Translations under genes and position numbers: made by a program | Notes under the pieces: generated by a model | Databases searched by the model: none | Told to the model about the DNA's origin: nothing | The model's input: the letters and a program-made list of their open reading frames with translations, nothing else | Shown here: positions 16,150-23,452 of the stretch, in pieces | How positions within the stretch are numbered: the stretch's first letter is position 1 | Layout: each line of letters opens with the position of its first letter | DNA from: Candidatus Poseidonia alphae | GTDB lineage: Archaea > Thermoplasmatota > Poseidoniia > Poseidoniales > Poseidoniaceae | DNA length: 34,442 bases | Direction of reading: 5' to 3' | NCBI GenBank assembly: GCA_002505405.1 | Contig: DAVD01000040.1 | Location: 1-34,442 of the forward strand

Positions 16150-17169
16150 ATGGAAGAGAGTTCAGGGCGCCGTATCTTCGTCACCGGTGTGAACGGGCAC
16201 ATTGGAAACCATATTGTTCGCGACCTGCTTGAACATGGATACAGCGTCAAGGGCTCCGTTCGTTCCCTCACTGACCCATCAAAGGTTGACCATGTGCTGC
16301 AACATGCAAAGGATTTGGGAGTCGAAGACCGATTGGAACTTGTTGAAGGGGATGTGCTGGATGCCGATGGTTGGTCAGAACACTTGGCTGGGTGCGATGG
16401 ACTGTTTCATACAGCCACCATCTACAGCACACAAGGCGATACTCAAGCGATTCTTGACACAGCGAACAAGGGCACAATGCACTTGTTCCACGCCGCTGCG
16501 AACGCTCAAATCCCAAGAGTGATTTACACATCAAGTACCGCTGCAGTAGGGACAGAGCCGAAGGGTAAAATCAAGGATGAGTCCGACTGGCAGACGGACA
16601 CAAATCTCCCCTATACGACTGCAAAAACACAAGCTGAAAAGTTGGCATGGGAACTTGCTGAACAACTTCGTCTCGATGTCCGAGCGATCAATCCAACCGC
16701 TGTACTCGGTGGAGGTTTTGCACGCCCCACACCCAGCGTTGATTTCTTCCAAGATGCGATGAAAGGAGCCTTCCCGGTGGCCCCTAAATTTCCAATGGCT
16801 GTAGTCCATGTCCGTGATGTTGCACGAGCCCATCGTCGTGCCTTTGAGGTCGATGAAGCAGAAGGACGTTTCATTCTCGCACCACATACGAACTTGACGC
16901 TGTCAACCATCTGCCGGAAAATACGAGAATTGTATCCCGATACGAAATCCCCAAAAATCGCACTGCCTAACGCCTTGCTCCCCATAGCTGTGTTCCAAGA
17001 TTGGTTCGGTGGCTTACTTGGTAAGCAACGCTATTTAACCCGCGCAGTAGTAAAATCTCTTAAGAAAGGAGATACGAATTATTCAAGTGAAAAGGCGGAA
17101 CGAGTACTTGGTATGGAATGGGAGGGTTTTGACACATGCATCAAAGATACGGTCGACGCTTACCTTTGA
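16150..17169 (+). CDS. Extended short-chain dehydrogenase (NAD-dependent epimerase / flavonol-reductase type)
   Basis: The 339-residue cytosolic protein has the extended-SDR Rossmann signature TGVNGHIG (GxxGxxG at 13-19), a catalytic Ser in YTSSTAAVG (near 127-128) and YxxxK at Y155/K159 (PYTTAKTQAEK). Family members reduce or epimerise nucleotide sugars, dihydroflavonol-like ketones, 3-beta-hydroxysteroids or sugars; the segment LVEGDVLDADGW resembles the dihydroflavonol-4-reductase/3-beta-HSD subgroup. Substrate unknown. The following membrane-protein gene overlaps its 3' end, so the two are likely co-expressed and may act on the same lipid or envelope substrate (inference). Confidence 0.9.
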   Translation: MEESSGRRIFVTGVNGHIGNHIVRDLLEHGYSVKGSVRSLTDPSKVDHVLQHAKDLGVEDRLELVEGDVLDADGWSEHLAGCDGLFHTATIYSTQGDTQAILDTANKGTMHLFHAAANAQIPRVIYTSSTAAVGTEPKGKIKDESDWQTDTNLPYTTAKTQAEKLAWELAEQLRLDVRAINPTAVLGGGFARPTPSVDFFQDAMKGAFPVAPKFPMAVVHVRDVARAHRRAFEVDEAEGRFILAPHTNLTLSTICRKIRELYPDTKSPKIALPNALLPIAVFQDWFGGLLGKQRYLTRAVVKSLKKGDTNYSSEKAERVLGMEWEGFDTCIKDTVDAYL

Positions 17170-17864
17170 CTCAAAATCAAGGACGTTTCCTTGCTGTCCT
17201 CAGTTGGTTGGCTCCAACGATTACCGTGATTGTTGCAATGGCCGTTCATTTTGCCGGTGGGGCAAGGACGTTTCCCATCTTTATTTCTGAAGCAGACTAC
17301 CCTGGACTCCAACGAACCGTATTCACATCAGGGCTTGTTCTTTCTGGAATCCTTCAGATGATGTTTGCCTGGCATCTCTACCATGGATTGAAACCAAAGA
17401 ATCAACGCTTGTGGAATGCATCGTGTGGCGCTGGTATCGTTGTTGGTTTCCATGTGATACTGGTCGCATACTACGACATGTACGACCACATTGACATGCA
17501 TATTTATGCTTCAATGATTGCTTTTGGAGGCGGCATCGTTTGGGCCACAATGGGGCACCTCGCGCTTGATTCAACAACAAGCCGTGGTGCAAAATTAAGG
17601 AAGGTCGGAATTGCAACCTCCCTCATCGCACTGGTCGTGATGATCGTGGCGTTCCAGTACGCCGTGAGTACTTTTGACACCAACGGATTAACCACGGAGG
17701 AGTTTCTCAACAAGGCTCAATTTGGTATCAATTTTGCAGGACCAGCAGAATATCTTGTTGTTGGTGGACTCATGGTGGCGTTAGCATCCTTTGGAATGGA
17801 TTTGAAGGAGGCTGAAGAAGACCAAACGGTCAGCTCTGAAACCGTTTCAAATCAAGCAAAATGA
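17136..17864 (+). CDS. Multi-spanning membrane protein, possibly DRAM/Frag1-like
   Basis: The 242-residue protein has about six hydrophobic helices: one near 20-38, then four between about 60 and 190, and one near 210-228. The stretch FPIFISEADYPGLQRTVFTSGLVLSGILQ resembles the P-x-I-S loop and following helix of Frag1/DRAM/Sfk1 membrane proteins. The similarity is by eye and may be coincidental. The C-terminus is acidic and cytosolic. With ATG at 17136 it overlaps the SDR gene by 34 bases; a TTG at 17166 would give a 4-base TTGA overlap and a cleaner N-terminus (TQNQGRFLAVLSW). Its 3' end overlaps the LysE-type gene by 13 bases on the opposite strand. Confidence 0.8.
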   Translation: MHQRYGRRLPLTQNQGRFLAVLSWLAPTITVIVAMAVHFAGGARTFPIFISEADYPGLQRTVFTSGLVLSGILQMMFAWHLYHGLKPKNQRLWNASCGAGIVVGFHVILVAYYDMYDHIDMHIYASMIAFGGGIVWATMGHLALDSTTSRGAKLRKVGIATSLIALVVMIVAFQYAVSTFDTNGLTTEEFLNKAQFGINFAGPAEYLVVGGLMVALASFGMDLKEAEEDQTVSSETVSNQAK

Positions 17865-18490
17865 TACCTTAACAGCATCAGTAGGCTCAAAATCAGCAGT
17901 AGAACTCCTAAAGCTAATATGACGACTCTCCCCCATTTAGGGTTTGAGATTCGTTCTTGGACGTGATGCCCGATATTGGTCCATAGCCCCATTGAAAACA
18001 GTCCAAAGGTGGTATTGATGGTCGCTATGACAAGCGTGCCGGCAACACCCCCAGGAATACCACCTGGTTCAGATTCGAACGATGCTAGCATGACGGTCAT
18101 CAAGGCAAAAATAACCATCCATTGCTTGGTATTAACAATCTGCATGACAATCCCTGTCCGCAATCCCAATTTGGGAATTGTTTCAACCAGATTGAACACC
18201 GACGTTGAACGACCGATGAAGATCAGCAAAACTCCCAGAGCAATCATGAGTAGGGACCCAATATAGTGAAGCAATTTCCCAACAAAACTTTCCGGATCAA
18301 ACGAATTGACCGCTAAACCGCAAAGAACATTCACGCCAAAGAATCCAATTCCAAGCCCTGCAATCAACACGATGTTTGACCGCCGCCCGTGTATTGATGC
18401 ATGCGCAGCGCATGTCGAGTTATTAGGCCCTGGCACGGCCATCCCAACAGCAAGAAGGGCCAGTAACGACCCCAAAGTAGTCCACTCCAC
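17852..18490 (-). CDS. LysE/RhtB-family amino acid or small-molecule exporter
   Basis: The 212-residue integral membrane protein has the family signature near the N-terminus (GMAVPGPNNST) and six hydrophobic helices. The NTKQWMVIFAL segment corresponds to the conserved NPKAxL region in the middle. LysE/RhtB proteins export amino acids or related compounds; the substrate cannot be told. I prefer the GTG start at 18490. It yields EWTTLGSLLALLAVG directly before the signature, matches the usual family length, and sits about 24 bases downstream of a TATATA element inside a near-palindrome. The frame is open to a TTG at 18535 that overlaps the mutY stop (TTGA), which is the alternative. It follows mutY on the same strand. 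Confidence 0.87.
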   Translation of the reverse strand: MEWTTLGSLLALLAVGMAVPGPNNSTCAAHASIHGRRSNIVLIAGLGIGFFGVNVLCGLAVNSFDPESFVGKLLHYIGSLLMIALGVLLIFIGRSTSVFNLVETIPKLGLRTGIVMQIVNTKQWMVIFALMTVMLASFESEPGGIPGGVAGTLVIATINTTFGLFSMGLWTNIGHHVQERISNPKWGRVVILALGVLLLILSLLMLLRYHFA

Positions 18491-18504
18491 AACTTCGGTC
18501 CAGC

Positions 18505-18522
18505 ATTGTGATATATCACGAT
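18505..18522 (-). promoter_or_regulatory. Near-palindrome containing a TATA element upstream of the LysE-type gene
   Basis: GTGATATATCAC (18508-18519) is a perfect 12-base palindrome. It extends to 18 bases (18505-18522) with one mismatched pair per side. The central TATATA is about 24 bases upstream of the GTG at 18490, the normal TATA-to-start spacing in archaea. It could be a promoter embedded in an operator for a dimeric regulator, with a leaderless transcript. An Lrp-type regulator would fit an amino acid exporter, but that is inference. Confidence 0.5.
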
Positions 18523-18531
18523 ATGCAATGT

Positions 18532-19533
18532 TCAAATGAGGCTATAACCCGAACTGGTGGCTAATTCTATGATTTTTTGATCCAGCACAGACATGGCTAC
18601 TTCCGACGGATTGCGCCCGAATTCGTTGCTCGCTTGAGTTGACACGTACACCTTGACGGTCATTGCACGGTGGCTCAATTTATGGGCAACAGTGCCGACA
18701 AAAGTTCCATCACCCTCGCCATCAGGACGTTCGCCCTCGTGGAGTTGCGGCCCCCATAACCCCCCAAACAAACCATCTTGCCTCCGCTGATGGATGATCG
18801 GATTTCCAACCCGGTCAAATTCTACACACGTCCAAAATGTGACTTCTTTGACCTTGGTTTTTCTTGCCCTTGGGTAAGATGTAGGTGTTTCTTTACCCCG
18901 GCATGAAGTCTGGATTGGGCAACGGGAGCATTCAGGCTTTTTAGGAGTACAAACCGTAGCCCCGAGTTCCATTAAGGCTTGATTCCAATCGCCAGAACGA
19001 TGATGAACCAAATGTTCGTCTGCCCATGATTGCACCTCCCGATTGGAGGGCTCCATCATCTGCTGTTGCCTGGCCATTACTCGCCTGATGTTGCCGTCAA
19101 CACAGGCACGGGGTAGAGAAAAAGCGATGCTTGCAACTGCCGCAGCAGTGTAGGGTCCAATTCCAGGAAGAGACAGCAGTGATTCGTATGATGAAGGAAG
19201 AGAACCGTCAAAGCCACCTTCTGCTGAAGGAAGCATGACCAACTGACTCAATGCATGAAGCCGACGTGCTCTGCTGTAATACCCTGCGCCTTCCCACGCC
19301 TTCAGAACCCTGTCCATTGGAGAATCCGCCATTGACTGTATCGTTGGGAAGGCATCGACCATACGATGCCAGAACACAATCCCTCGACTCACTTGAGTTT
19401 GCTGAAGCAATATTTCGCTCAGTAAAATTGCCCAAGGGTCTCTTGTTTCTCGCCAAGGTAGCGCACGTTGATTCTCATCGTACCATTGAAGCAATTTTTC
19501 ACGTGGTAGGCCACTCAAGGCACTCACACTCAC
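18532..19533 (-). CDS. mutY: A/G-specific adenine glycosylase
   Basis: The 333-residue base-excision repair enzyme removes adenine mispaired with 8-oxoguanine. Visible features: LPWRETRDPW; catalytic Glu40 in SEILLQQTQV; helix-hairpin-helix LPGIGPYTAAAVASIAF; catalytic Asp near 145 in CVDGNIRRVMAR; and the iron-sulfur cluster loop C-x6-C-x2-C-x5-C at 195-211 (CTPKKPECSRCPIQTSC). A C-terminal NUDIX-like recognition domain follows, containing FGGLWGPQL and VGTVAHKLSHRAM. The GTG start at 19533 overlaps the stop of the upstream Fe-S oxidoreductase gene by 4 bases (GTGA), so translational coupling is likely. Confidence 0.96.
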   Translation of the reverse strand: MSVSALSGLPREKLLQWYDENQRALPWRETRDPWAILLSEILLQQTQVSRGIVFWHRMVDAFPTIQSMADSPMDRVLKAWEGAGYYSRARRLHALSQLVMLPSAEGGFDGSLPSSYESLLSLPGIGPYTAAAVASIAFSLPRACVDGNIRRVMARQQQMMEPSNREVQSWADEHLVHHRSGDWNQALMELGATVCTPKKPECSRCPIQTSCRGKETPTSYPRARKTKVKEVTFWTCVEFDRVGNPIIHQRRQDGLFGGLWGPQLHEGERPDGEGDGTFVGTVAHKLSHRAMTVKVYVSTQASNEFGRNPSEVAMSVLDQKIIELATSSGYSLI

Positions 19534-21569
19534 GCTTCTACAGATTCAGCCTTCTTCGCCTCAATCTTAGCGTCGTTCGCCTTGATTTGTTCCCAAACCA
19601 ATTCAGCAATGTCTTTGACTTCCATCTCGGAACCGATGGCATTGAGGCCGTCAGTGACCATGGTTGAACAAAACGGACATCCCACTGCAACCGTATCTGC
19701 ACCGGTTGCTGCAAGTTCTTTGGAACGGATGACGTTCACGCGGTCGTAGCCATCGTCAACATGTTCTTCCATCCACATTTGAGCACCACCTGCACCGCAA
19801 CAGAACGAATCTCGACCGTGACGCTCTGCTTCAACATCAACGCCCCCGATAGCATCCCGAGGTGCATCCAATTCGCCACCGATGCGGCCGAGGTAACATG
19901 GATCGTGGTACGTCACCGTTCCGTCATGCTTAGGCTCCGGAAGCTTCCCTTCATTTTGCAGATGGTTGATGAGTTGGGAGTGATGCATCACTTCGATGTC
20001 TTCGCCGCCGTAATCCTTGTATTCCTTTCCAAGGGTGTGGAAACAATGCGGGCATGAAGCAACCACTTTCTTGACACCAATCTCCTCAAAGGTCGTCAGA
20101 TTCGTTTCGGCCAACATCTGGAAGAGGTATTCGTTTCCAGCACGTCGTGCAGCGTCCCCGCTGCATCCTTCTTGCATGCCAAGGATTCCGACATCAAGAC
20201 CTGCTTCCTTCATGATGCTGATGGTATCACGAGCAACTTTCTTGTTACGCTCGTCAAAGGATGCTGCACATCCTGCGAAGTAAATGTACTCGGCGGGTTC
20301 TGCAACCTTGACATCCAATCCTTCAGCCCAATCGCCACGTTCGTGGGACGGTAGGCCGTATGGGTTTGAGTCGGATTCTAAGTTTTCAATGGTCATCATC
20401 AAGGGCATGACGGTGTCTTCGACCTTTTCGTCAAACTCCATTCGCTCCATCATCAAATGACGACGAGCATCGGTAAGTTTGGGCACATGGTCGATGTAAA
20501 TGGGACATGCTTCAACGCATGCGTGGCAAGTAGTACAGGCCCAGATGGCGTCCTCTCCAAATCGAGAGATGATGTCCTCTTCGGGTGTTTCGCCAGCAAG
20601 AAGCGTTCCAGAATGGTCGTTTGCATAGTGGCGGACATCGTGAATGATTTCCATTGGGTTGAGCGCTTTTCCGCTAGCGTAAGCAGGGCAAACATCCTGG
20701 CATCGGGCACATGAGGTACATGCCCATCCGTCAATGAGGTCTCGCCATGTGAAATCAGTGTAGTTAACTGCCCCGAAGGATTCCAAGTCCAGGTCGTCGA
20801 GCATAATGGCCTTGCCGTCTTCTCCTCGTGCGAGAGGTTCCATGGTCGCCATAGGTCGCAAATCGTGGAAAAATACGTTCGGGAAAGCCATGACCAAGTG
20901 CATGTGTTTGGAAAGTGGAATCAAAAACAGGAACACGCAGATGGCCACCATGTGAGCCCAATAGGCTGCGATGACCATGCTGGCGCTGGGCACCATTGTT
21001 GTCGCGACCCACCAGCCAATCGGTTCCCATGTTTTTGAGATGGTCGATTCACCGGCTTCCACCACAAACGAAGTGGTGGTGATGGTCATGATAAGAAGCA
21101 AGATAGCGTTGCCTTCAAGCTGTGATTTGCCCTTAAGTTTCTCAGGTGTGAAGGCAACCCTACGAATCAAAGCAGCCACGCAGCCGATGAAGGCGATGGT
21201 ATAACCGGTTTCAACCACGATGTTCCAAGGGCCGCGGAGCATTTCCGGCAGTACCTTTTGTGAGAATTGATTGCCGGTTGCGAGGTCAAACATGTCGGTT
21301 GAGAGCATCAGGAAGCCCCAAAACATGAGGACGTGAATACCTCCAGCAACACGGTCTTTCAGTACTTTCTTTTGTCCAAGCCAACCGGTTGCTACCTCTT
21401 TGATTCGAGTACCCCAATTATCAAACCGGTTTTCTGGCTTTCCTTTGAGGACCAGCCGAGTGGCCTTCTGAACTTGAAAGAGGAAAAAACCTCCAGATAC
21501 TCCGAAGAGCATCAACAAAATTACCCATCCAGGAATGGGTCCATAGTCCAAAAACAGGGGATGTTCCAT
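19530..21569 (-). CDS. FadF/HdrD-like membrane Fe-S oxidoreductase
   Basis: The 679-residue protein has about six N-terminal transmembrane helices (roughly 8-270, NarI/HdrE-like, with LSKHMHLV). Two 4Fe-4S ferredoxin motifs follow (CTSCARCQDVCPAY near 282 and CTTCHACVEACPIY near 342). Two cysteine-rich CCG domains come last (YFAGCAASF...EGCSGDAARR...SCPHCFHTLG, and YHDPCYLGR...SFCCGAGG...GCPFCSTM). This architecture is that of FadF/EtfQO-like enzymes, which pass electrons from acyl-CoA dehydrogenase/EtfAB to membrane quinone; related proteins are heterodisulfide reductases. Electron partners are not in the window. ATG at 21569 (MEHPLFLDYG) is preferred; ATG 21590 is in frame. The frame is open to TTG 21638. 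Confidence 0.9.
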   Translation of the reverse strand: MEHPLFLDYGPIPGWVILLMLFGVSGGFFLFQVQKATRLVLKGKPENRFDNWGTRIKEVATGWLGQKKVLKDRVAGGIHVLMFWGFLMLSTDMFDLATGNQFSQKVLPEMLRGPWNIVVETGYTIAFIGCVAALIRRVAFTPEKLKGKSQLEGNAILLLIMTITTTSFVVEAGESTISKTWEPIGWWVATTMVPSASMVIAAYWAHMVAICVFLFLIPLSKHMHLVMAFPNVFFHDLRPMATMEPLARGEDGKAIMLDDLDLESFGAVNYTDFTWRDLIDGWACTSCARCQDVCPAYASGKALNPMEIIHDVRHYANDHSGTLLAGETPEEDIISRFGEDAIWACTTCHACVEACPIYIDHVPKLTDARRHLMMERMEFDEKVEDTVMPLMMTIENLESDSNPYGLPSHERGDWAEGLDVKVAEPAEYIYFAGCAASFDERNKKVARDTISIMKEAGLDVGILGMQEGCSGDAARRAGNEYLFQMLAETNLTTFEEIGVKKVVASCPHCFHTLGKEYKDYGGEDIEVMHHSQLINHLQNEGKLPEPKHDGTVTYHDPCYLGRIGGELDAPRDAIGGVDVEAERHGRDSFCCGAGGAQMWMEEHVDDGYDRVNVIRSKELAATGADTVAVGCPFCSTMVTDGLNAIGSEMEVKDIAELVWEQIKANDAKIEAKKAESVEA

Positions 21570-21700
21570 GCAGTTCACCGCCAAAGACATGCTCGGGCAG
21601 GTCTGCGAAGGGGAGACGCACTTTGAAACCACCGTCAAAAATCAACGGGATGGCTCGTGGTTGTGAGAAGGAATATGAAGGCCGACCGCTTCTAGTGACC

Positions 21701-22723
21701 ATGGCCCTTGATGGAGACGCTACGACTGCGAGCGCTCCGGCCAAGTGCATTCTCTTTGGAGAACATGCAGTTGTGTACGGTGAGCCTGCGGTTGCGGTTG
21801 CTCTTGAGCAACGCCTCCAAGTCCGTATTACCCCGGCTAAAGCATGGAGTATTGACGGCAGCTCCCTTGTCGCAAAACGTCACCCTCACATCCATCATCT
21901 CGTTCATGCCCTATGGCCCACTGAAAGCGACCCAAAACCCCTATCAGTCCATGTATCTGGAGATATACCTCGGGCATCTGGTCTTGGTTCAAGTGCCGCA
22001 TTAAGCGTTGCTTTGTGTACTGCTTTAGATGCGAGCCGACCAATTTCGGAAGCCAACCTTGGAAACGATGAGATCAGCCACCTCGCCCATATGGCTGAAG
22101 CAACCGCTCAATCCGGCCGTGCATCCCCAATGGACACCTCAACCAGCACCCTTGGAGGGATTGTGGTCCTCTCCGACAGGAAAGAAACTGGATGCGAGTG
22201 GGTCTTCAGACGTGAACTCGAAACTCCGGAGGGGAAACGAACTTGGGAGATTCATACGATGACACCTCCTCAGGACGAGATGTACCTTGTTTTGGGAAAT
22301 ACAGGAGTTCACGCACCTACATCGCATCAAGTCGCCTTGGTTGCTGCTGCTCTTGAAGCCAATCCAAGCCGAATCAACGAGATACGAGCCATCGGGAGTA
22401 TCGCTCGTCGTGGATTAAAAGCGCTTCAACAGGGGAACTACGACGCAGTGGGCCACGCCATGAGCGAAAATCACATTATTTTACGAAATCTAGGCGTCTC
22501 TTCTGTTGAGCTTGAAACCCTGATTTCTGCAGCATTACCAACGGCCCTCGGAGCGAAACTGACCGGGGCCGGAGGCGGAGGGTGTATGGTGGCGCTAACG
22601 CGCAATCCCAAGGCGACGAGTGAAGCCATTGAACTCGCAGGTGGTCGGACACTCACCTCACGGCTTGGAAACCCAGGCGCTACCCTCGTAACAGCACCAA
22701 AAGAGGCTTTTTGGCCCGAATGA
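21701..22723 (+). CDS. mvk: Mevalonate kinase
   Basis: The 340-residue GHMP kinase phosphorylates mevalonate in the isoprenoid pathway that supplies archaeal membrane lipids. Motifs: PAKCILFGEHAVVYGEPAVA near the N-terminus, the ATP-binding motif 2 PRASGLGSSAALS (about 90-102), the SPMDTSTSTLGG segment with the catalytic Asp region, and motif 3 KLTGAGGGGCMVAL (about 287-300). The GEHAVVYG form is specific to mevalonate kinase rather than other GHMP kinases. The frame is open upstream to 21623; ATG 21701 gives the usual short N-terminus. It is divergent from the FadF-like gene and lies 76 bases upstream of tbp. Confidence 0.95.
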   Translation: MALDGDATTASAPAKCILFGEHAVVYGEPAVAVALEQRLQVRITPAKAWSIDGSSLVAKRHPHIHHLVHALWPTESDPKPLSVHVSGDIPRASGLGSSAALSVALCTALDASRPISEANLGNDEISHLAHMAEATAQSGRASPMDTSTSTLGGIVVLSDRKETGCEWVFRRELETPEGKRTWEIHTMTPPQDEMYLVLGNTGVHAPTSHQVALVAAALEANPSRINEIRAIGSIARRGLKALQQGNYDAVGHAMSENHIILRNLGVSSVELETLISAALPTALGAKLTGAGGGGCMVALTRNPKATSEAIELAGGRTLTSRLGNPGATLVTAPKEAFWPE

Positions 22724-22734
22724 ACATCCGACAT

Positions 22735-22754
22735 CCACGAGTATAAAATCGTGG
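22735..22754. promoter_or_regulatory. Inverted repeat around an AT-rich spacer upstream of tbp
   Basis: CCACGA (22735-22740) and TCGTGG (22749-22754) flank GTATAAAA, 12 bases after the mvk stop and about 17 bases upstream of the tbp TATA box. It may be an operator, a second weak TATA element, or an mvk 3' hairpin. The sequence alone does not decide. Confidence 0.4.
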
Positions 22755-22760
22755 GGTGCC

Positions 22761-22778
22761 GAAATTCCTTTTATATAC
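22761..22778 (+). promoter_or_regulatory. BRE and TATA box of tbp, positioned for a leaderless transcript
   Basis: A purine/A-rich BRE-like GAAAT (22761-22765) is followed by TTTTATATAC (22769-22778). The TATA centre is about 26 bases before the ATG at 22800, so transcription should start at or next to the start codon. No ribosome-binding site precedes the ATG, which is consistent with leaderless translation. This is the clearest core promoter in the window. Confidence 0.75.
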
Positions 22779-22782
22779 TAAA

Positions 22783-22805
22783 GGTCATTCGGGTTATATA
22801 TGACC
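22783..22805. promoter_or_regulatory. Inverted repeat spanning the predicted tbp transcription start
   Basis: GGTCAT (22783-22788) and ATGACC (22800-22805) form an inverted repeat centred between the TATA box and the start codon; its right half contains the ATG itself. A protein bound here would block initiation. A repressor or autoregulatory role is inference. Confidence 0.35.
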
Positions 22806-23414
22806 ACCGATGAAGAACGCCTAACTGTCGTAAACGTAGTTGCAAGCACCCGTGTTGCTGAAGAACTTGACCTTCCTGACATCGCCATTCAACTCAACTG
22901 CGAGTACGAACCCGAACAATTTCCTGGTGTCGTTTACCGAGTTACTGAGCCAAAACTTGCAATCCTAATGTTCCGCTCCGGCCGTGCTGTCTGCACCGGT
23001 GGAAAGAACGAAGACAACATCCACACAGGTATTGACCGAATGATCAAGGACTTGCGTGCTGCTGGAATTGAAACCTGGGACCTCAAGGACGTCTCCATCG
23101 AAGTCCAGAACATGGTCGCTACCTATGCACTCCACTACCCCGAAGATTACGACGGTGTTGACAAGTTCACTGGCGAGCCACAAGCAGGAGTTCCACGTAA
23201 ACTCAATCTCAACCACCTGACCTTCCACTTGCCCTTTGACAAAGTGGAGTACGAGCCAGAGCAATTCCCTGGACTCATCTACCGACTCGACGACCCAAAG
23301 GTCGTCTGCCTCATTTTCGGATCAGGTAAGATGGTGATTACCGGTGCCCGACACAAGGACGAGATTCTTGAAGCCGTAGAAATCATCAAGGACGAACTGG
23401 CTGACCTTCTTTGA
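22800..23414 (+). CDS. tbp: TATA-box-binding protein
   Basis: The 204-residue general transcription factor binds archaeal TATA boxes and recruits TFB and RNA polymerase. It consists of two imperfect repeats forming the saddle. Each carries the hallmark segment: YEPEQFPGVVYR at about residue 37 and YEPEQFPGLIYR at about 151. Each is followed by AILMFRSGRAVCTGGK or VCLIFGSGKMVITGAR. Length is near the usual 180-200 residues, with a short acidic N-terminal extension (MTTDEERL). It is preceded by a canonical promoter and two inverted repeats, so its own expression may be regulated. Confidence 0.98.
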   Translation: MTTDEERLTVVNVVASTRVAEELDLPDIAIQLNCEYEPEQFPGVVYRVTEPKLAILMFRSGRAVCTGGKNEDNIHTGIDRMIKDLRAAGIETWDLKDVSIEVQNMVATYALHYPEDYDGVDKFTGEPQAGVPRKLNLNHLTFHLPFDKVEYEPEQFPGLIYRLDDPKVVCLIFGSGKMVITGARHKDEILEAVEIIKDELADLL

Positions 23415-23430
23415 ACTGAACCTCAATTAG

Positions 23431-23450
23431 ATGCTTCTCAAGAGAAGCGT
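23431..23450 (+). promoter_or_regulatory. 9-bp hairpin between tbp and the first giant surface gene
   Basis: ATGCTTCTC (23431-23439) pairs with GAGAAGCGT (23442-23450) around a 2-base centre, with one T-G wobble. It lies 17 bases after the tbp stop and 2 bases before the ATG at 23453. It could end or protect the tbp transcript, or hide the start of the next gene. There is no T tract after it. Confidence 0.45.
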
Positions 23451-23452
23451 TG

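Noticed and set aside
21623..21700. Longer mevalonate kinase start overlapping the upstream divergent region
   Set aside because: The extra residues are Lys/Arg-rich without similarity to family N-termini, and ATG 21701 starts just before the conserved first strand.
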